Origin: Neobacillus endophyticus
GTDB taxonomy: Bacteria > Bacillota > Bacilli > Bacillales > Cytobacillaceae
NCBI RefSeq assembly: GCF_013248975.1
Contig: NZ_JABRWH010000001.1
Location: forward strand, 2,686,001-2,750,000
DNA length: 64,000 bases
Reading direction: 5' to 3'
In this document: piece by piece, positions 16,521-24,524 of the stretch
Layout of the letters: every line of letters begins with the position of its first letter
Numbering within the stretch: position 1 is the stretch's first letter
Translations under genes and position numbers: made by a program
Notes under the pieces: model-generated
The model's database searches: none
The model's input: the letters and a program-made list of their open reading frames with translations, nothing else
Told to the model about the DNA's origin: nothing

Positions 16521-17777
16521 TTAAAAAATAAGCTTAATACATACTAAGACAAGTCCGATTAAGAATCCGCAAACAGCTCCGTTAACGCGGATCCATTGCA
16601 GGTCTTTTCCAACATTGTTTTCAATCAAATGGGTAAGAGTTTTTGTATCTAATTTTTCAAGATTCTCACCTACAAGCTTGCCAATTTGCGAGTGGTTTTG
16701 ATTAACGAATCCGATTATTTGATTTTTAATCCAGGTATCTAGGGCATTTACTTTAGCGGTATCCTCCTTGATTCCTTTAAGGCTTTTATTGAACAAGGGA
16801 AGAATGTACGTATCATAGAACCCTGGCTCTGCAATAAAATCATAAGCTTTTTGCTGAAGCTCTGCTAACAACTCTGAGATTTTACTTTCCGGTTCCCATT
16901 TGGCGATGAGCTGTGATTTGAAGTGCTCAAGCTCTTCGTACATTTTTTCATCTGATTTAAGTTGCTCAAGCTTTTGCTGAATATGACCTAACAATGTTTT
17001 TCGGTTTAAATTATAGGGGTCACGAAAGCTGTCCACACCTTTTTGAATAAGGTTTTGAATAATGCTTCCCAATTTATCTTCATTTACTAAATTGCTGAAA
17101 GACCTCAGCGCAAATTGCATAAATCCATCTGCTTTAATGTTTTCAATCATTTCCAAAGCAATGCCGCCAAGACGGTATTTTGTACTGTCCTTCATTGCCC
17201 ATTCATCTATTTCTTTCAGAATGTAATCAAGTGTTTTTTCATCATATTTCCTGGCAGAAACTTGGTCAATAAGTAAAGGAAGATATTCTTTCACCTCCAT
17301 TGAGGTCAGTTGCTGCTTTAACTCTTTTGCAAGAATTGCTGCTAATTTATTTCGATCCACCATGCCGATTAAATGCTGAATAAGGCTGATTGTATTGGTT
17401 TTAATTGCTGGGGCTTGCATTTCTTTTTCTGCCAGAGCAAATAATATCTCGGAGAATTGGAAGGCATCAATTTTATTGTGGATGCTCTCCTTCGTTAACA
17501 AATCATTCTCTAACATAGAGATAATCTTTGCAATCATTTTTTCTCGATTTTTAGGCAGTAATGCCGTATGTGGGATAGGGAGTCCCAATGGGTGGCGGAA
17601 TAAGGCTGTTACTGCAAACCAGTCAGCAAGGCCACCGACAAGACCCGCTTCAAAACCGCCTTGGAGAATAACGCCCCATAAAGATCCCTGCAATGGAATG
17701 GTGGCAATAAAACCAGCAGCCATCACCACAAGCGAGACGGTTGCTAAATGCTGTGATTTTGTATTTTGTTTTACCAT
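16521..17777 (-). CDS. DUF445 membrane protein (YjiN-like)
   Basis: This 418-residue protein has a hydrophobic N-terminal segment and another at the C-terminus (about residues 397-417), enclosing a long helical, charged middle. The sequence GFEAGLVGGLADWFAVTALFRHPLGLPIPHT is the conserved start of the DUF445 family, which includes E. coli YjiN. Its biochemical role is unknown; the helical middle and membrane anchors at both ends suggest an envelope role. It is a single-gene unit on the - strand with its own terminator. Confidence 0.82.
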   Translation of the reverse strand: MVKQNTKSQHLATVSLVVMAAGFIATIPLQGSLWGVILQGGFEAGLVGGLADWFAVTALFRHPLGLPIPHTALLPKNREKMIAKIISMLENDLLTKESIHNKIDAFQFSEILFALAEKEMQAPAIKTNTISLIQHLIGMVDRNKLAAILAKELKQQLTSMEVKEYLPLLIDQVSARKYDEKTLDYILKEIDEWAMKDSTKYRLGGIALEMIENIKADGFMQFALRSFSNLVNEDKLGSIIQNLIQKGVDSFRDPYNLNRKTLLGHIQQKLEQLKSDEKMYEELEHFKSQLIAKWEPESKISELLAELQQKAYDFIAEPGFYDTYILPLFNKSLKGIKEDTAKVNALDTWIKNQIIGFVNQNHSQIGKLVGENLEKLDTKTLTHLIENNVGKDLQWIRVNGAVCGFLIGLVLVCIKLIF

Positions 17778-17861
17778 TTTACTACTCCTTGTATTGATAA
17801 AAATGTTTCTACTGCTATATTATCTCAATTTTGGTGAAAAAAAAGCAAAAAATATCTCCCC

Positions 17862-18401
17862 TTAAGGTGCAGAGGAGGTATTCTTTGGACAAATATGTGT
17901 AATGAGACCATCTAAGTCTGTTATATAAAATTGCAGCTCGGGTGCTCGCTTAATGTAATGGCCCTGCAAAAGCTGATAATAATTCACTCTTCGCTGTGGA
18001 TCGAATGGCAGCATTGGATACCGATTATGATCCTTGACATATTGGTCAACGGCTTTTTGAATGGTATCCATTTCAGCAGGTATATGTTTTTCCGTCTCAT
18101 CAAATACATCATAGGTTTCTTTAGACATATAGAAGTTAATAGAAGGAATTCCGCCAAGAATGGAGACAAGTTGTTCAGTATCAACACTATAGTCCTCTTT
18201 GACTAGAATTGTTCGATATACGCCTTTGGGAAGCTGGTTGGAAAACTCTCTTATTGCCACACGTACATCTTCAATTGTGACATGAATAACAGGGTATTCC
18301 TTCGTTTCCTTTATTTCTTGGTATGCTGAAAATGTGTTTTCTTGGTCAGAAGTTTGTTCAACAGACGTTTTAAAGTATTTTTGGAAACACGTAAAACACA
18401 T
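17862..18401 (-). CDS. conserved Bacillales protein (DUF3939-like), function unknown
   Basis: This 179-residue soluble-looking protein starts MCFTCFQKYF, with two Cys close to the N-terminus. Its core (VTIEDVRVAIREFSNQLPKG to the LQFYITDLDG segment) resembles the DUF3939 proteins of Bacillus from memory. No catalytic motif is recognised. The start ATG is only a few bases after AAAAAAGGAG. It overlaps the end of a small membrane-protein ORF upstream by 32 bp, so the two are probably co-translated. Confidence 0.65.
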   Translation of the reverse strand: MCFTCFQKYFKTSVEQTSDQENTFSAYQEIKETKEYPVIHVTIEDVRVAIREFSNQLPKGVYRTILVKEDYSVDTEQLVSILGGIPSINFYMSKETYDVFDETEKHIPAEMDTIQKAVDQYVKDHNRYPMLPFDPQRRVNYYQLLQGHYIKRAPELQFYITDLDGLITHICPKNTSSAP

Positions 18402-18528
18402 TTACTCCTTTTTTGATCGATAGATAGGCAAGAAGGAGTAAAATAACCGAGCATAAAGTACTAGTGAACAAAACAGGATAATCAAATGTTGAACTTAGCC
18501 ATTCAGCCTGTGGCCTCGCTTGTTCCAT
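18370..18528 (-). CDS. 52-residue single-pass membrane protein
   Basis: This ORF runs ATG 18528 to TAA 18370 and encodes MEQARPQAEW followed by one membrane helix (YPVLFTSTLCSVILLLLAYL), then a Lys-rich tail. AAAGGGG lies about 10 nt upstream. Its 3' end overlaps the first codons of the DUF3939-like gene in another frame, an arrangement usual for co-translated partners. I do not recognise a family. Confidence 0.5.
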   Translation of the reverse strand: MEQARPQAEWLSSTFDYPVLFTSTLCSVILLLLAYLSIKKGVNVFYVFPKIL

Positions 18529-18806
18529 GATGTTCAGCCCCTTTCTTTAAAAGATATGGGAATGTATAGGAACTAAGGGAGAGAGAGTAGCTTACACTTT
18601 TATTATATACTAAAAATGAAATTAATGTATCCAAGTTCACAGTTTGTTCTAAAAATTCCGAAAGAAAATAGTCTCTATTTTATTAAGTATTATTACCTTA
18701 AAAGTTATAATTAAAATTATTTTGAAATATTTTTCTTTTTTCCTTTTCTTTGAAATTGATGTAAAATTAACAAGGCTGAAAATAGAGAAAATGGGGGAAT
18801 GACAAA

Positions 18807-19325
18807 ATGAAGAAGGTTATGATTTCATTATCGGCTTTGGCTTTAAGTTTAGGGCTTGCGGCATGTTCTAACAGCAATAATGCCAAAACAGACAAGCAGG
18901 AAACTACACAAACAGCATCCTCAAACATGAATGTGAAAAAGGAACTAGTAAAATTCTATATGGATCTTGGTAAAACAATCAACGAAAAGGATATTGACTT
19001 AAATTCATATGTCAATAAAGCATCCAAACCTGACACGAAACCAACTGCAGAAGATCAGGTAAAGGCCAGTGCCTCAGCTGCAGCGGTAGCAGATGCATTA
19101 AATAAATTCCAGGTACCGGCAGATCTTAAAGACCAGAAGGCGGATCTTGTGGTGGTAGTCAAAGAATTTGCTGCTTCTTATCAAACCAAAGCAAATGAGT
19201 TAAAAAAAGCTGCTCCAAACCTTAATGCTGCAAATGCTGCATTTGCCCAAGCAGATCAAAAGCTTGGAAAGATTTTTGAAAATGCAAAATTGCTTCCACC
19301 AACCCTAGACAAACAAGTAAACTAA
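18807..19325 (+). CDS. lipoprotein of unknown function
   Basis: This 172-residue protein has a type II signal peptide ending in the lipobox LAAC (Cys20), followed by an Asn/Ser/Thr-rich linker. The rest is an Ala- and Lys-rich helical domain without recognised motifs (VKKELVKFYMDLGKTI, then AAPNLNAANAAFAQADQKLG). It should be anchored on the outer face of the membrane. A GGGGGAATG site precedes the ATG. It is followed by a bidirectional terminator shared with the convergent HesB-like gene. Confidence 0.8.
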   Translation: MKKVMISLSALALSLGLAACSNSNNAKTDKQETTQTASSNMNVKKELVKFYMDLGKTINEKDIDLNSYVNKASKPDTKPTAEDQVKASASAAAVADALNKFQVPADLKDQKADLVVVVKEFAASYQTKANELKKAAPNLNAANAAFAQADQKLGKIFENAKLLPPTLDKQVN

Positions 19326-19332
19326 ATCATCT

Positions 19333-19370
19333 AAAAAAAACGAAGCCGGAAATCTGGCTTCGATTTTTTT
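19333..19370. terminator. bidirectional terminator
   Basis: CGAAGCC (19341-19347) and GGCTTCG (19356-19362) are flanked by an A run and a T run. It serves the lipoprotein gene on + and the HesB-like gene on -. Confidence 0.85.
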
Positions 19371-19377
19371 GATTGAT

Positions 19378-19689
19378 TCAATGTAAAATGGTGTTTTGTT
19401 CCATTTTAAAAAGAATTTGTAGTTCATCTGTATGTTCATTAACAGACAAATAGGTTTCTGCATCTTCAAAAAACCATACATCATTACTTTCTACAAAAAA
19501 TTGAATGCCATTCATTTCTTTTGCGAACCCAATATTATCTGGTAACTCAATTGAAAATGCCAGGCTGTAGCCTTTATGCTTTTCTCCGAAACCAGCATAC
19601 TGTGGATACATTTTAATACTTGCAGGATTGATGATATCAAATTCTTTTTTGAACCATGAAATGGCTTTTTCATCGATAGAAATGAACAT
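19378..19689 (-). CDS. HesB/YadR-type small protein (YneR-like) without cluster-binding Cys
   Basis: This protein of about 103 residues resembles the HesB/YadR/YfhF family found in Bacillus as YneR. Visible features are an N-terminal MFISIDEKAISWFKKEF, a middle AGFGEKHKGYSLAFSIELP, and FFVESNDVWFFEDAETYLSV. The Cys residues of the Fe-S scaffold IscA are absent, so it is unlikely to carry a cluster. ATG 19689 fits the family start; TTG 19704 and GTG 19701 lie in frame upstream but have no better ribosome binding site. Function unknown. Confidence 0.65.
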   Translation of the reverse strand: MFISIDEKAISWFKKEFDIINPASIKMYPQYAGFGEKHKGYSLAFSIELPDNIGFAKEMNGIQFFVESNDVWFFEDAETYLSVNEHTDELQILFKMEQNTILH

Positions 19690-19871
19690 AATGTTTAGCA
19701 CCAACCTTTAAATGATAATGTTTCTCCAAAGCAGAAAATGTAATAAGTTTTGCTATATTACTTATAGTAAAAGGGTAATGCTATTGCGAAACATTGCCTA
19801 TGATAATATTCACACTCTGTCTTCTTGAAATGGCAATTTAAAAAAATGTTCATAATTTTATATTAAGTTGT

Positions 19872-19884
19872 TCACATTATGTGA
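19872..19884. promoter_or_regulatory. palindrome TCACAT-T-ATGTGA, possible operator
   Basis: This is a perfect 6-1-6 palindrome in the roughly 375-bp gap between the HesB-like gene and the coiled-coil gene. No regulator can be named. The gap is otherwise AT-rich apart from the hairpins at 19943-20008. Confidence 0.35.
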
Positions 19885-19942
19885 GCTAAATCAATAACAG
19901 TTCGCTTAAAAAAGAGTTTAATGTTATTTGGGTAGAAACTTG

Positions 19943-20008
19943 CGAGGCAGATATGTATGAAGAGCCTCGAAAAAACGGGCCTGTTTTAGTAATGGAATTC
20001 CTGTTTTT
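19943..20008 (+). ncRNA. two adjacent hairpins, candidate leader or small RNA
   Basis: CGAGGC (19943-19948) pairs with GCCTCG (19964-19969). Immediately downstream AAAAACGGG (19971-19979) pairs with CCTGTTTTT (20000-20008) using one G-U pair, and the second arm ends in a T tract like an intrinsic terminator. This could be a short RNA or an attenuator ahead of the gene at 20066. It matches no riboswitch class I know. Confidence 0.3.
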
Positions 20009-20065
20009 GTAACATTTATACAATAAAAATAATGTTAAGATAAAACAAAGTAAGGAGGTTTTATA

Positions 20066-20362
20066 ATGGAGAAAGTAGTAAAGACGCTAACAGAAAATGT
20101 AAATGATATAAAAAGCTTAATTCAAGCTTTTAATGAAACTTTAGAAAATATTGATAAGCGCCTGGCAAGATTGGAAAAGGTTGATAGTATCGAGCATCGG
20201 GTTGCTGTAAATCAAATTGATTTGTCTGATATTAAGGAAGTTTTAGAGAGGATTGAGAATGTCCAAAAAAATGAAATACAGCATATCAATCGCCGTCTTG
20301 ATTCTCATTTAGTTAAAATAGGAAAGGCGGAAGAAGATATTCTTATTTTAAAAAGCAAATAA
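20066..20362 (+). CDS. small coiled-coil protein, function unknown
   Basis: This 98-residue protein is almost entirely helical with heptad-like spacing of Leu, Ile and Val (SLIQAFNETLENIDKRLARLEKV, then IKEVLERIENV). It has no signal peptide, membrane segment or known domain. TAAGGAGG lies 8 nt before the ATG, so translation is well supported. It should form a coiled coil and oligomerise. It is a single-gene unit ended by a strong inverted repeat. Confidence 0.7.
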   Translation: MEKVVKTLTENVNDIKSLIQAFNETLENIDKRLARLEKVDSIEHRVAVNQIDLSDIKEVLERIENVQKNEIQHINRRLDSHLVKIGKAEEDILILKSK

Positions 20363-20363
20363 T

Positions 20364-20445
20364 AAAAAGACCGGGAGTTAACAATACCTCCAATTGTTAG
20401 TTGAGTCTAACAATTGGAGTGCCGTTCAGAGTCCAGGCCTTTTTA
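20364..20445. terminator. bidirectional terminator with a nested 13-bp inverted repeat
   Basis: The inner arms CTCCAATTGTTAG (20388-20400) and CTAACAATTGGAG (20407-20419) are perfect. An outer stem pairs AAAAAGACCGG with CCAGGCCTTTTT on either side. A and T tracts at the edges suit termination in both directions. Confidence 0.75.
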
Positions 20446-20464
20446 TTTTATCTAAGGATAGCTC

Positions 20465-20650
20465 TTAAAATTTTGTAAATAGTGCTTTGACACCAAGGTA
20501 GAGTATTGCAATAGAGAATACTAAAATGGCTAGTGCACCTATAACATGGAAAAATGAGGCCAAACCTGCTAAAAAGGAAACTGTTGGCATGTGAACTAAT
20601 GCAAAGCCAGCCAGTATACAGGCTAAAAATAACACGGAAATTTGATTCAC
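20465..20650 (-). CDS. small two-helix membrane protein
   Basis: This 61-residue protein consists of two hydrophobic segments (ISVLFLACILAGFALVHM and the IGALAILVFSIAILYLGV region) joined by a short loop. GTG 20650 is preceded by GGGGGG at a 7-nt spacing, which picks this frame over an overlapping 69-residue ORF. Function unknown. It faces the coiled-coil gene across a shared terminator. Confidence 0.6.
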   Translation of the reverse strand: MNQISVLFLACILAGFALVHMPTVSFLAGLASFFHVIGALAILVFSIAILYLGVKALFTKF

Positions 20651-20732
20651 TTTTCATCCCCCCTTAATTTAAAATATGATGATTCGAGGGATACTGTTTG
20701 GTCAAATGTACATTTTTTTCTATTTTTTATCG

Positions 20733-20765
20733 AAAAAAACAAACCTGAAAAACCAGGTTTGTTTT
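20733..20765 (-). terminator. terminator of the first CNNM/CorC-like gene
   Basis: On the - strand AAACAAACCTG pairs with CAGGTTTGTTT, followed by a T tract. Confidence 0.85.
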
Positions 20766-20774
20766 CATCATCTT

Positions 20775-22127
20775 CTAGTAAAGTACTTCTGAATTAGGCA
20801 AAGTAATTTGTTGAATGTTTGCTTCACCATCAATTATTTTTTTTAACACTTCAATGTATTTAATATGGTGTTCTTCCATTTCAAGGATTTTAAATGAATA
20901 GGTATCATGAAGAATGATGTCGCCTTCTTTTGCTTCGTAATTCTCAGTTAAAATCCATCCGCCGATGGTATCCACATCTTCATCATCGATTTCGATGCCT
21001 AATAAATCATTCACTTCACTAACTAAAACCTTTGAATCTATAATATAATGATTTTCCTTAATTTTACGGATCATCGGAATTTCATCCATGTCAAATTCAT
21101 CACGAATCTCGCCGACAATTTCTTCAAGGATATCTTCAACAGTTACCAGCCCTGAAGTTCCACCATACTCATCCATTAAAATGGCCATATGCATTTGCTC
21201 TTTCTGCATTTTAACCAGCAAATCATGAATGGGGATTGTTTCTATTACTCTAATTATTGGACGAATATAGTTTTCCAAGGTTTGAGATGACAGTTTTTCA
21301 TTACCAATTAGATCTGTCATCATTTCTTTAATATTCACGAGCCCAATAATATGGTCCTTATCTCCGTCAATGATAGGATACCTTGTGAATTTTTCTTCAC
21401 GGAAGACATTTAAAAAAGTTTCAAGTGTGTCTTCCTTTGACAATGATACGATTTCTGTTCTAGGAACCATAATTTCCTTTGCAATTCGATTATCGAATTC
21501 AAATATTTTATTTACATACTTAAACTCTGATTGGTTGATTTCACCACTTTTATAGCTTTCTGAGAGGATAATTCTCAGCTCTTCCTCAGTGTGGGCAATT
21601 TCGTTTTCTGAAACTGGTTTTAGGCCAAATATCCCCGATACCACACGTGCTGACCCATTAAGTAACCAAATGAATGGATACATGACTTTATAAAACATAA
21701 TAAGCGGGCGGGACACGGTTAGAGTGATCCATTCGGCCTTTTGAATGGCCAGTGTTTTTGGGGCAAGCTCTCCCACAACAACGTGTAAAAAAGTAATCAG
21801 CGCAAAGGCAATCCCGACTGAAAGTACCTGTGTCGCGCTTTCCGGAATCGCTATCTTTATAAAAAGAGGCTCTAACAAACGATGGATAGTTGATTCGCCA
21901 ATCCACCCTAAACCAAGTGCTGTTATCGTGATGCCCAACTGGCAGGCAGATAAATACTCATCAAGGTTTGAAATCACTTTTTTTACGGAAACTGCTTTTG
22001 AATTTCCCTCTTCAATTAACTGATCAATTCTTGAACTTCTAATTTTCACAATGGCAAATTCAGAAGTTACAAAAAAGGCTGTTAAAGCTATTAAAATGGC
22101 AATTAACACCAAGTTAAATATGTCCAA
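20775..22127 (-). CDS. CNNM/CorC-family membrane protein with CBS pair (HlyC/CorC, YhdP/YhdT-like)
   Basis: This 450-residue protein has a DUF21 membrane domain (about residues 1-190, beginning with the helix NLVLIAILIALTAFFVTSEFAI), a tandem CBS pair (about 205-330) and a C-terminal CorC_HlyC domain. The family includes Bacillus and Staphylococcus proteins involved in magnesium efflux or tolerance. It is paralogous to the gene at 24533-25840. Together with the MerR gene upstream, the order resembles yhdP-yhdQ-yhdT of B. subtilis. Confidence 0.88.
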   Translation of the reverse strand: MDIFNLVLIAILIALTAFFVTSEFAIVKIRSSRIDQLIEEGNSKAVSVKKVISNLDEYLSACQLGITITALGLGWIGESTIHRLLEPLFIKIAIPESATQVLSVGIAFALITFLHVVVGELAPKTLAIQKAEWITLTVSRPLIMFYKVMYPFIWLLNGSARVVSGIFGLKPVSENEIAHTEEELRIILSESYKSGEINQSEFKYVNKIFEFDNRIAKEIMVPRTEIVSLSKEDTLETFLNVFREEKFTRYPIIDGDKDHIIGLVNIKEMMTDLIGNEKLSSQTLENYIRPIIRVIETIPIHDLLVKMQKEQMHMAILMDEYGGTSGLVTVEDILEEIVGEIRDEFDMDEIPMIRKIKENHYIIDSKVLVSEVNDLLGIEIDDEDVDTIGGWILTENYEAKEGDIILHDTYSFKILEMEEHHIKYIEVLKKIIDGEANIQQITLPNSEVLY

Positions 22128-22189
22128 ATAAATTCCCTTATCTCGCTTTTGACGAGTAAGGAGTCACCTCCTAAGTTTATAAAAACTAA

Positions 22190-22567
22190 TTAACTCGTAA
22201 CTTTTAAAAGGGATTTCACTAATGCTGTCCTTAGCAAGCTTAAATTACTCGTTAACATTTCCTTTTGCTCTTCATCTAATTTCTCAAGAATCGGAATGAG
22301 GTCAAATAAATCCACATAAAGTTGCTTCATTTGTTGTGTAAGAGCACATACGTGTTTATCCACTTCTGACGCTTGAATGTTTTGGGCTTTCCTCATTTCT
22401 AGTTTTCTTCTAATCTCATCTAAAGGAATATGCAGACTTTTGCATTCCTCAATAAACTTTAAATCATTTAAGGTTTCATCTGAATAGATGCGGTAGTTGG
22501 ACTTTGATCGTTCAGCCTTGAGCAGGCCGATTGATGTATAATAGTCAATCGTCCGTTTTGAAACCAT
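22190..22567 (-). CDS. MerR-family regulator with an apparently frameshifted start
   Basis: The readable protein (125 residues from ATG 22567) is a MerR-type regulator: VSKRTIDYYTSIGLLKAERSKSNYRIYSDE is the second half of the winged-helix DNA-binding domain, followed by a helical dimerisation region. The first helix is missing from this start. Upstream in the same frame the DNA encodes AVYRIGELAERA, the expected N-terminus, but the only well-placed ATG (22608-22606, after GGGGGTGG) is one base out of frame. The G4 tract at 22603-22606 would restore the frame if it were G5. It is either a recent mutation, a sequencing error or a non-AUG start. Confidence 0.75.
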   Translation of the reverse strand: MVSKRTIDYYTSIGLLKAERSKSNYRIYSDETLNDLKFIEECKSLHIPLDEIRRKLEMRKAQNIQASEVDKHVCALTQQMKQLYVDLFDLIPILEKLDEEQKEMLTSNLSLLRTALVKSLLKVTS

Positions 22568-22640
22568 TGCTCTTTCTGCTAATTCTCCAATACGATAGAC
22601 AGCCCCATCTTACCACCCCCGAAAATGAAAATTATTAATT

Positions 22641-22669
22641 ATTATAAAGAATTTAAACCATACAGTCAA
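22641..22669 (-). promoter_or_regulatory. sigma-A promoter of the merR gene
   Basis: On the - strand TTGACT (22669-22664) and a perfect TATAAT (22646-22641) are separated by 17 bp. The presumed ATG at 22608 lies about 33 nt downstream. Confidence 0.75.
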
Positions 22670-22742
22670 ACGTTACAGTTAACAAATGAATAGTTATTTA
22701 CATTTTATGATGAATCCATCCTAATTATGATTAAATATGAAA

Positions 22743-22765
22743 AAGTCTCCTTATTCAGGAGACTC
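22743..22765. repeat. left copy of the 23-bp target duplication, a terminator hairpin
   Basis: This 23-bp block contains AGTCTCCT-TATTC-AGGAGACT and is repeated exactly at 24525-24547 on the other side of the IS. On the - strand this copy is followed by TTTTT, so it is the functional terminator half of the original site. Confidence 0.85.
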
Positions 22766-22853
22766 CAGATTGTAGACAAAAGGCATTTCAAAAGTTCCGA
22801 TTCTGGCGCCCTTTTCTAAAATTGGGATTTTTCTGTTTGATTTTTCTTAAGGT

Positions 22854-22876
22854 AGACCCCGGCGGGGTCTATTTTT
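22854..22876 (+). terminator. inward terminator at the left end of the IS
   Basis: AGACCCC (22854-22860) and GGGGTCT (22864-22870) form a tight hairpin followed by ATTTTT on the + strand. It directly follows the transposase stop codon and would stop transcription entering the IS from the left. Confidence 0.7.
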
Positions 22877-24236
22877 ATGCCATTTCTGGACTTTTCCAAG
22901 TCCATGTAGCCAACTTCTTTAAATTCATAGCAGCAAAAGTAAGCATCGCCTGCATGGACAATTTTTTAAGACCTCTTAAGGTTGTCCATCGCATACCATG
23001 CTTTTCTTTCGCATCCGCGAATACACGTTCAATTGTTTCTTTACGACGTGCATATATTATTTTATTCTCTTCTGTATGACGAAGATGTTCAGCCTCTTCA
23101 AGATATGGTTCCCAGATATGTCGTTGAATGAGCTTTTGATGATTTTGACTTTGTGTACATTGTGCTAGAAGTGGGCAATCCTTACATATAACAGGATTAG
23201 AGATGTACTGTCGATAACCTTCCTTAGTAGTCGTTCTATAATCCAGAACTTGTCCTTCCGGACATATGTAACAATCAAAGTGCTCATCATAGACATAATC
23301 GTGCTTTTTCAAATATCCCTCCTTTGTACGTGGTCGTGTATAGGGTAAAGCAGGGCGAATTTCATTTTCAATTAAATATTGAGCAATAGCAGGTGTTTTA
23401 TATCCGGCATCAGCAGCTACAGCATTAGGTTTCCCACATTTTTCAATGACCTTTTCAACTAGAGGCTCTAACATTGTACTATCATGAACGTTACCTGGAG
23501 TTACAATAGTCCCCAGGACAAAACCATTTCTATCTGCGGCTGCATGAAATGAATAAGCAAATTGCTTTGTCCTTTCGTCTTTTACATAGTAACCACTCTC
23601 CGAATCTGTTGTACTTTCTTTTATTTCTTTGTTTTCTTCTTTTTCATATTTATCTGGTGGGATGGGCTTTTTCCCATGTTCTTCACGATCACTATTAATT
23701 TCTGCTTGAAGACGTGCTTCATAAGCTTTTGATTCTTTCCGAACTACTTTCTTTTCGAATTTGCGTTTATTTGCACTTGCTTTAACGTGAGTTGAATCAA
23801 TGAATACATGTTCCGAACTAACTAACTTTTTATCTGCTGCCTCTTTTAAAATACGGTAGAAAATTTGTTCAAATAAGTCTGTATCCTTAAAACGACGTTC
23901 GTAGTTTTTACCAAAAGTTGAAAAGTGGGGTACTTTATCATAAAAACCAAATCCTAAAAACCAGCGATACGCCATATTTGTTTCAATTTCCTTTATCGTT
24001 TGACGCATCGAACGGATACCGAAGGTATATTGAATGAAAGCCATCTTAATTAATACAACAGGGTCAATACTTGAACGTCCGCGCTTAGTTGAGTACAAAT
24101 CTTCAACCAATGAATAGATAAATGAAAAATCTACTGCGGCTTCTATTTTGCGAACCAAGTGATCAGCAGGTACAAGTTGATCTAAGGCAATCATTTCAAT
24201 TTGGTCACGATTTATCTGTGTATTTTTCGAAAGCAT
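22875..24236 (-). CDS. IS1182-family transposase
   Basis: This protein of about 453 residues is a DDE transposase of the IS1182 group. It has the N-terminal domain (LDQLVPADHLVRKIE and GRSSIDPVVLIKMAFIQYTFGIRSMR), catalytic Asp in HVFIDSTHVKA, a second Asp in AADAGYKTP, a Cys-rich segment (YICPEG, CKDCPLLAQC), and the catalytic Glu in RRKETIERVFADAKEKHGMR. The reading frame is intact, so the element may be active. GAGGTGG lies 7 nt before ATG 24236, which fits better than ATG 24245. Confidence 0.93.
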   Translation of the reverse strand: MLSKNTQINRDQIEMIALDQLVPADHLVRKIEAAVDFSFIYSLVEDLYSTKRGRSSIDPVVLIKMAFIQYTFGIRSMRQTIKEIETNMAYRWFLGFGFYDKVPHFSTFGKNYERRFKDTDLFEQIFYRILKEAADKKLVSSEHVFIDSTHVKASANKRKFEKKVVRKESKAYEARLQAEINSDREEHGKKPIPPDKYEKEENKEIKESTTDSESGYYVKDERTKQFAYSFHAAADRNGFVLGTIVTPGNVHDSTMLEPLVEKVIEKCGKPNAVAADAGYKTPAIAQYLIENEIRPALPYTRPRTKEGYLKKHDYVYDEHFDCYICPEGQVLDYRTTTKEGYRQYISNPVICKDCPLLAQCTQSQNHQKLIQRHIWEPYLEEAEHLRHTEENKIIYARRKETIERVFADAKEKHGMRWTTLRGLKKLSMQAMLTFAAMNLKKLATWTWKSPEMA

Positions 24237-24313
24237 TCCATCCACCTCTATTAATTCTCTGTAAATAAATTATACAAAAGGCTGTGTTAATGTACATTAT
24301 TGATTTTTACACT

Positions 24314-24450
24314 CTGTTGATTGGAGTGGAAGGCGGCGAAGACTCCTGCGGGAGTACGGGACAGGGGAGACCCCGCAGGCGCTGAAAGCGCAGAGGAGGC
24401 TCCCCGAACCGCCCGCGGAAAGCGAAGCCGCCTGGAACGGAAATCAACAG
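24314..24450. repeat. GC-rich 137-bp repeat element within the IS
   Basis: The block is bounded by CTGTTGATT and AATCAACAG inverted ends and is far more GC-rich than its surroundings. It folds into nested stems (GGCGGC with GCCGCC, GGGAGTACGGG, AAGCG repeats). I recall similar blocks scattered between genes in many Bacillus-type genomes, but this cannot be checked here. It lies between the transposase start and the right end of the IS. Confidence 0.55.
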
Positions 24451-24476
24451 ACAAGTTTAATATGGCCAAACAAAAA

Positions 24477-24523
24477 AGACTGTCGATTTTAAACCCGAAA
24501 TCCTTCGGATTTGTCGACAGTCT
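24477..24523 (-). terminator. inward terminator at the right end of the IS
   Basis: AGACTGTCGA and TCGACAGTCT form a stem with a nested CCGAA/TTCGG hairpin. Read on the - strand it ends in TTTTTT. It should stop read-through from the CNNM gene at 24533 into the transposase. Confidence 0.75.
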
Positions 24524-24524
24524 G

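Larger units (their letters stand above)
22766..24524 (-). mobile_element. IS1182-family insertion sequence, 1759 bp, complete
   Basis: The outer ends are imperfect inverted repeats: CAGATTGTAGACAAA at 22766-22780 against CAGACTGTCGACAAA read inward from 24524, 13 of 15 matching. The element is flanked by 23-bp direct repeats (22743-22765 and 24525-24547), the sign of its own insertion event. It carries one transposase gene on the - strand. It also has a hairpin with a T tract at each end facing inward, and a 137-bp GC-rich repeat upstream of the transposase. It inserted in the terminator of the CNNM-type gene at 24533 without changing its coding sequence. Confidence 0.9.

Noticed and set aside
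20448..20657. 69-residue ORF overlapping the small membrane protein at 20465
   Set aside because: Its start lies directly at the GGGGGG site with no spacing and the product has no pattern. The GTG frame has proper spacing and two helices.
20775..22127. Calling the CNNM/CorC proteins hemolysins
   Set aside because: The TlyC/hemolysin name is historical. Domain content (DUF21, CBS pair, CorC_HlyC) points to cation transport, not a toxin.
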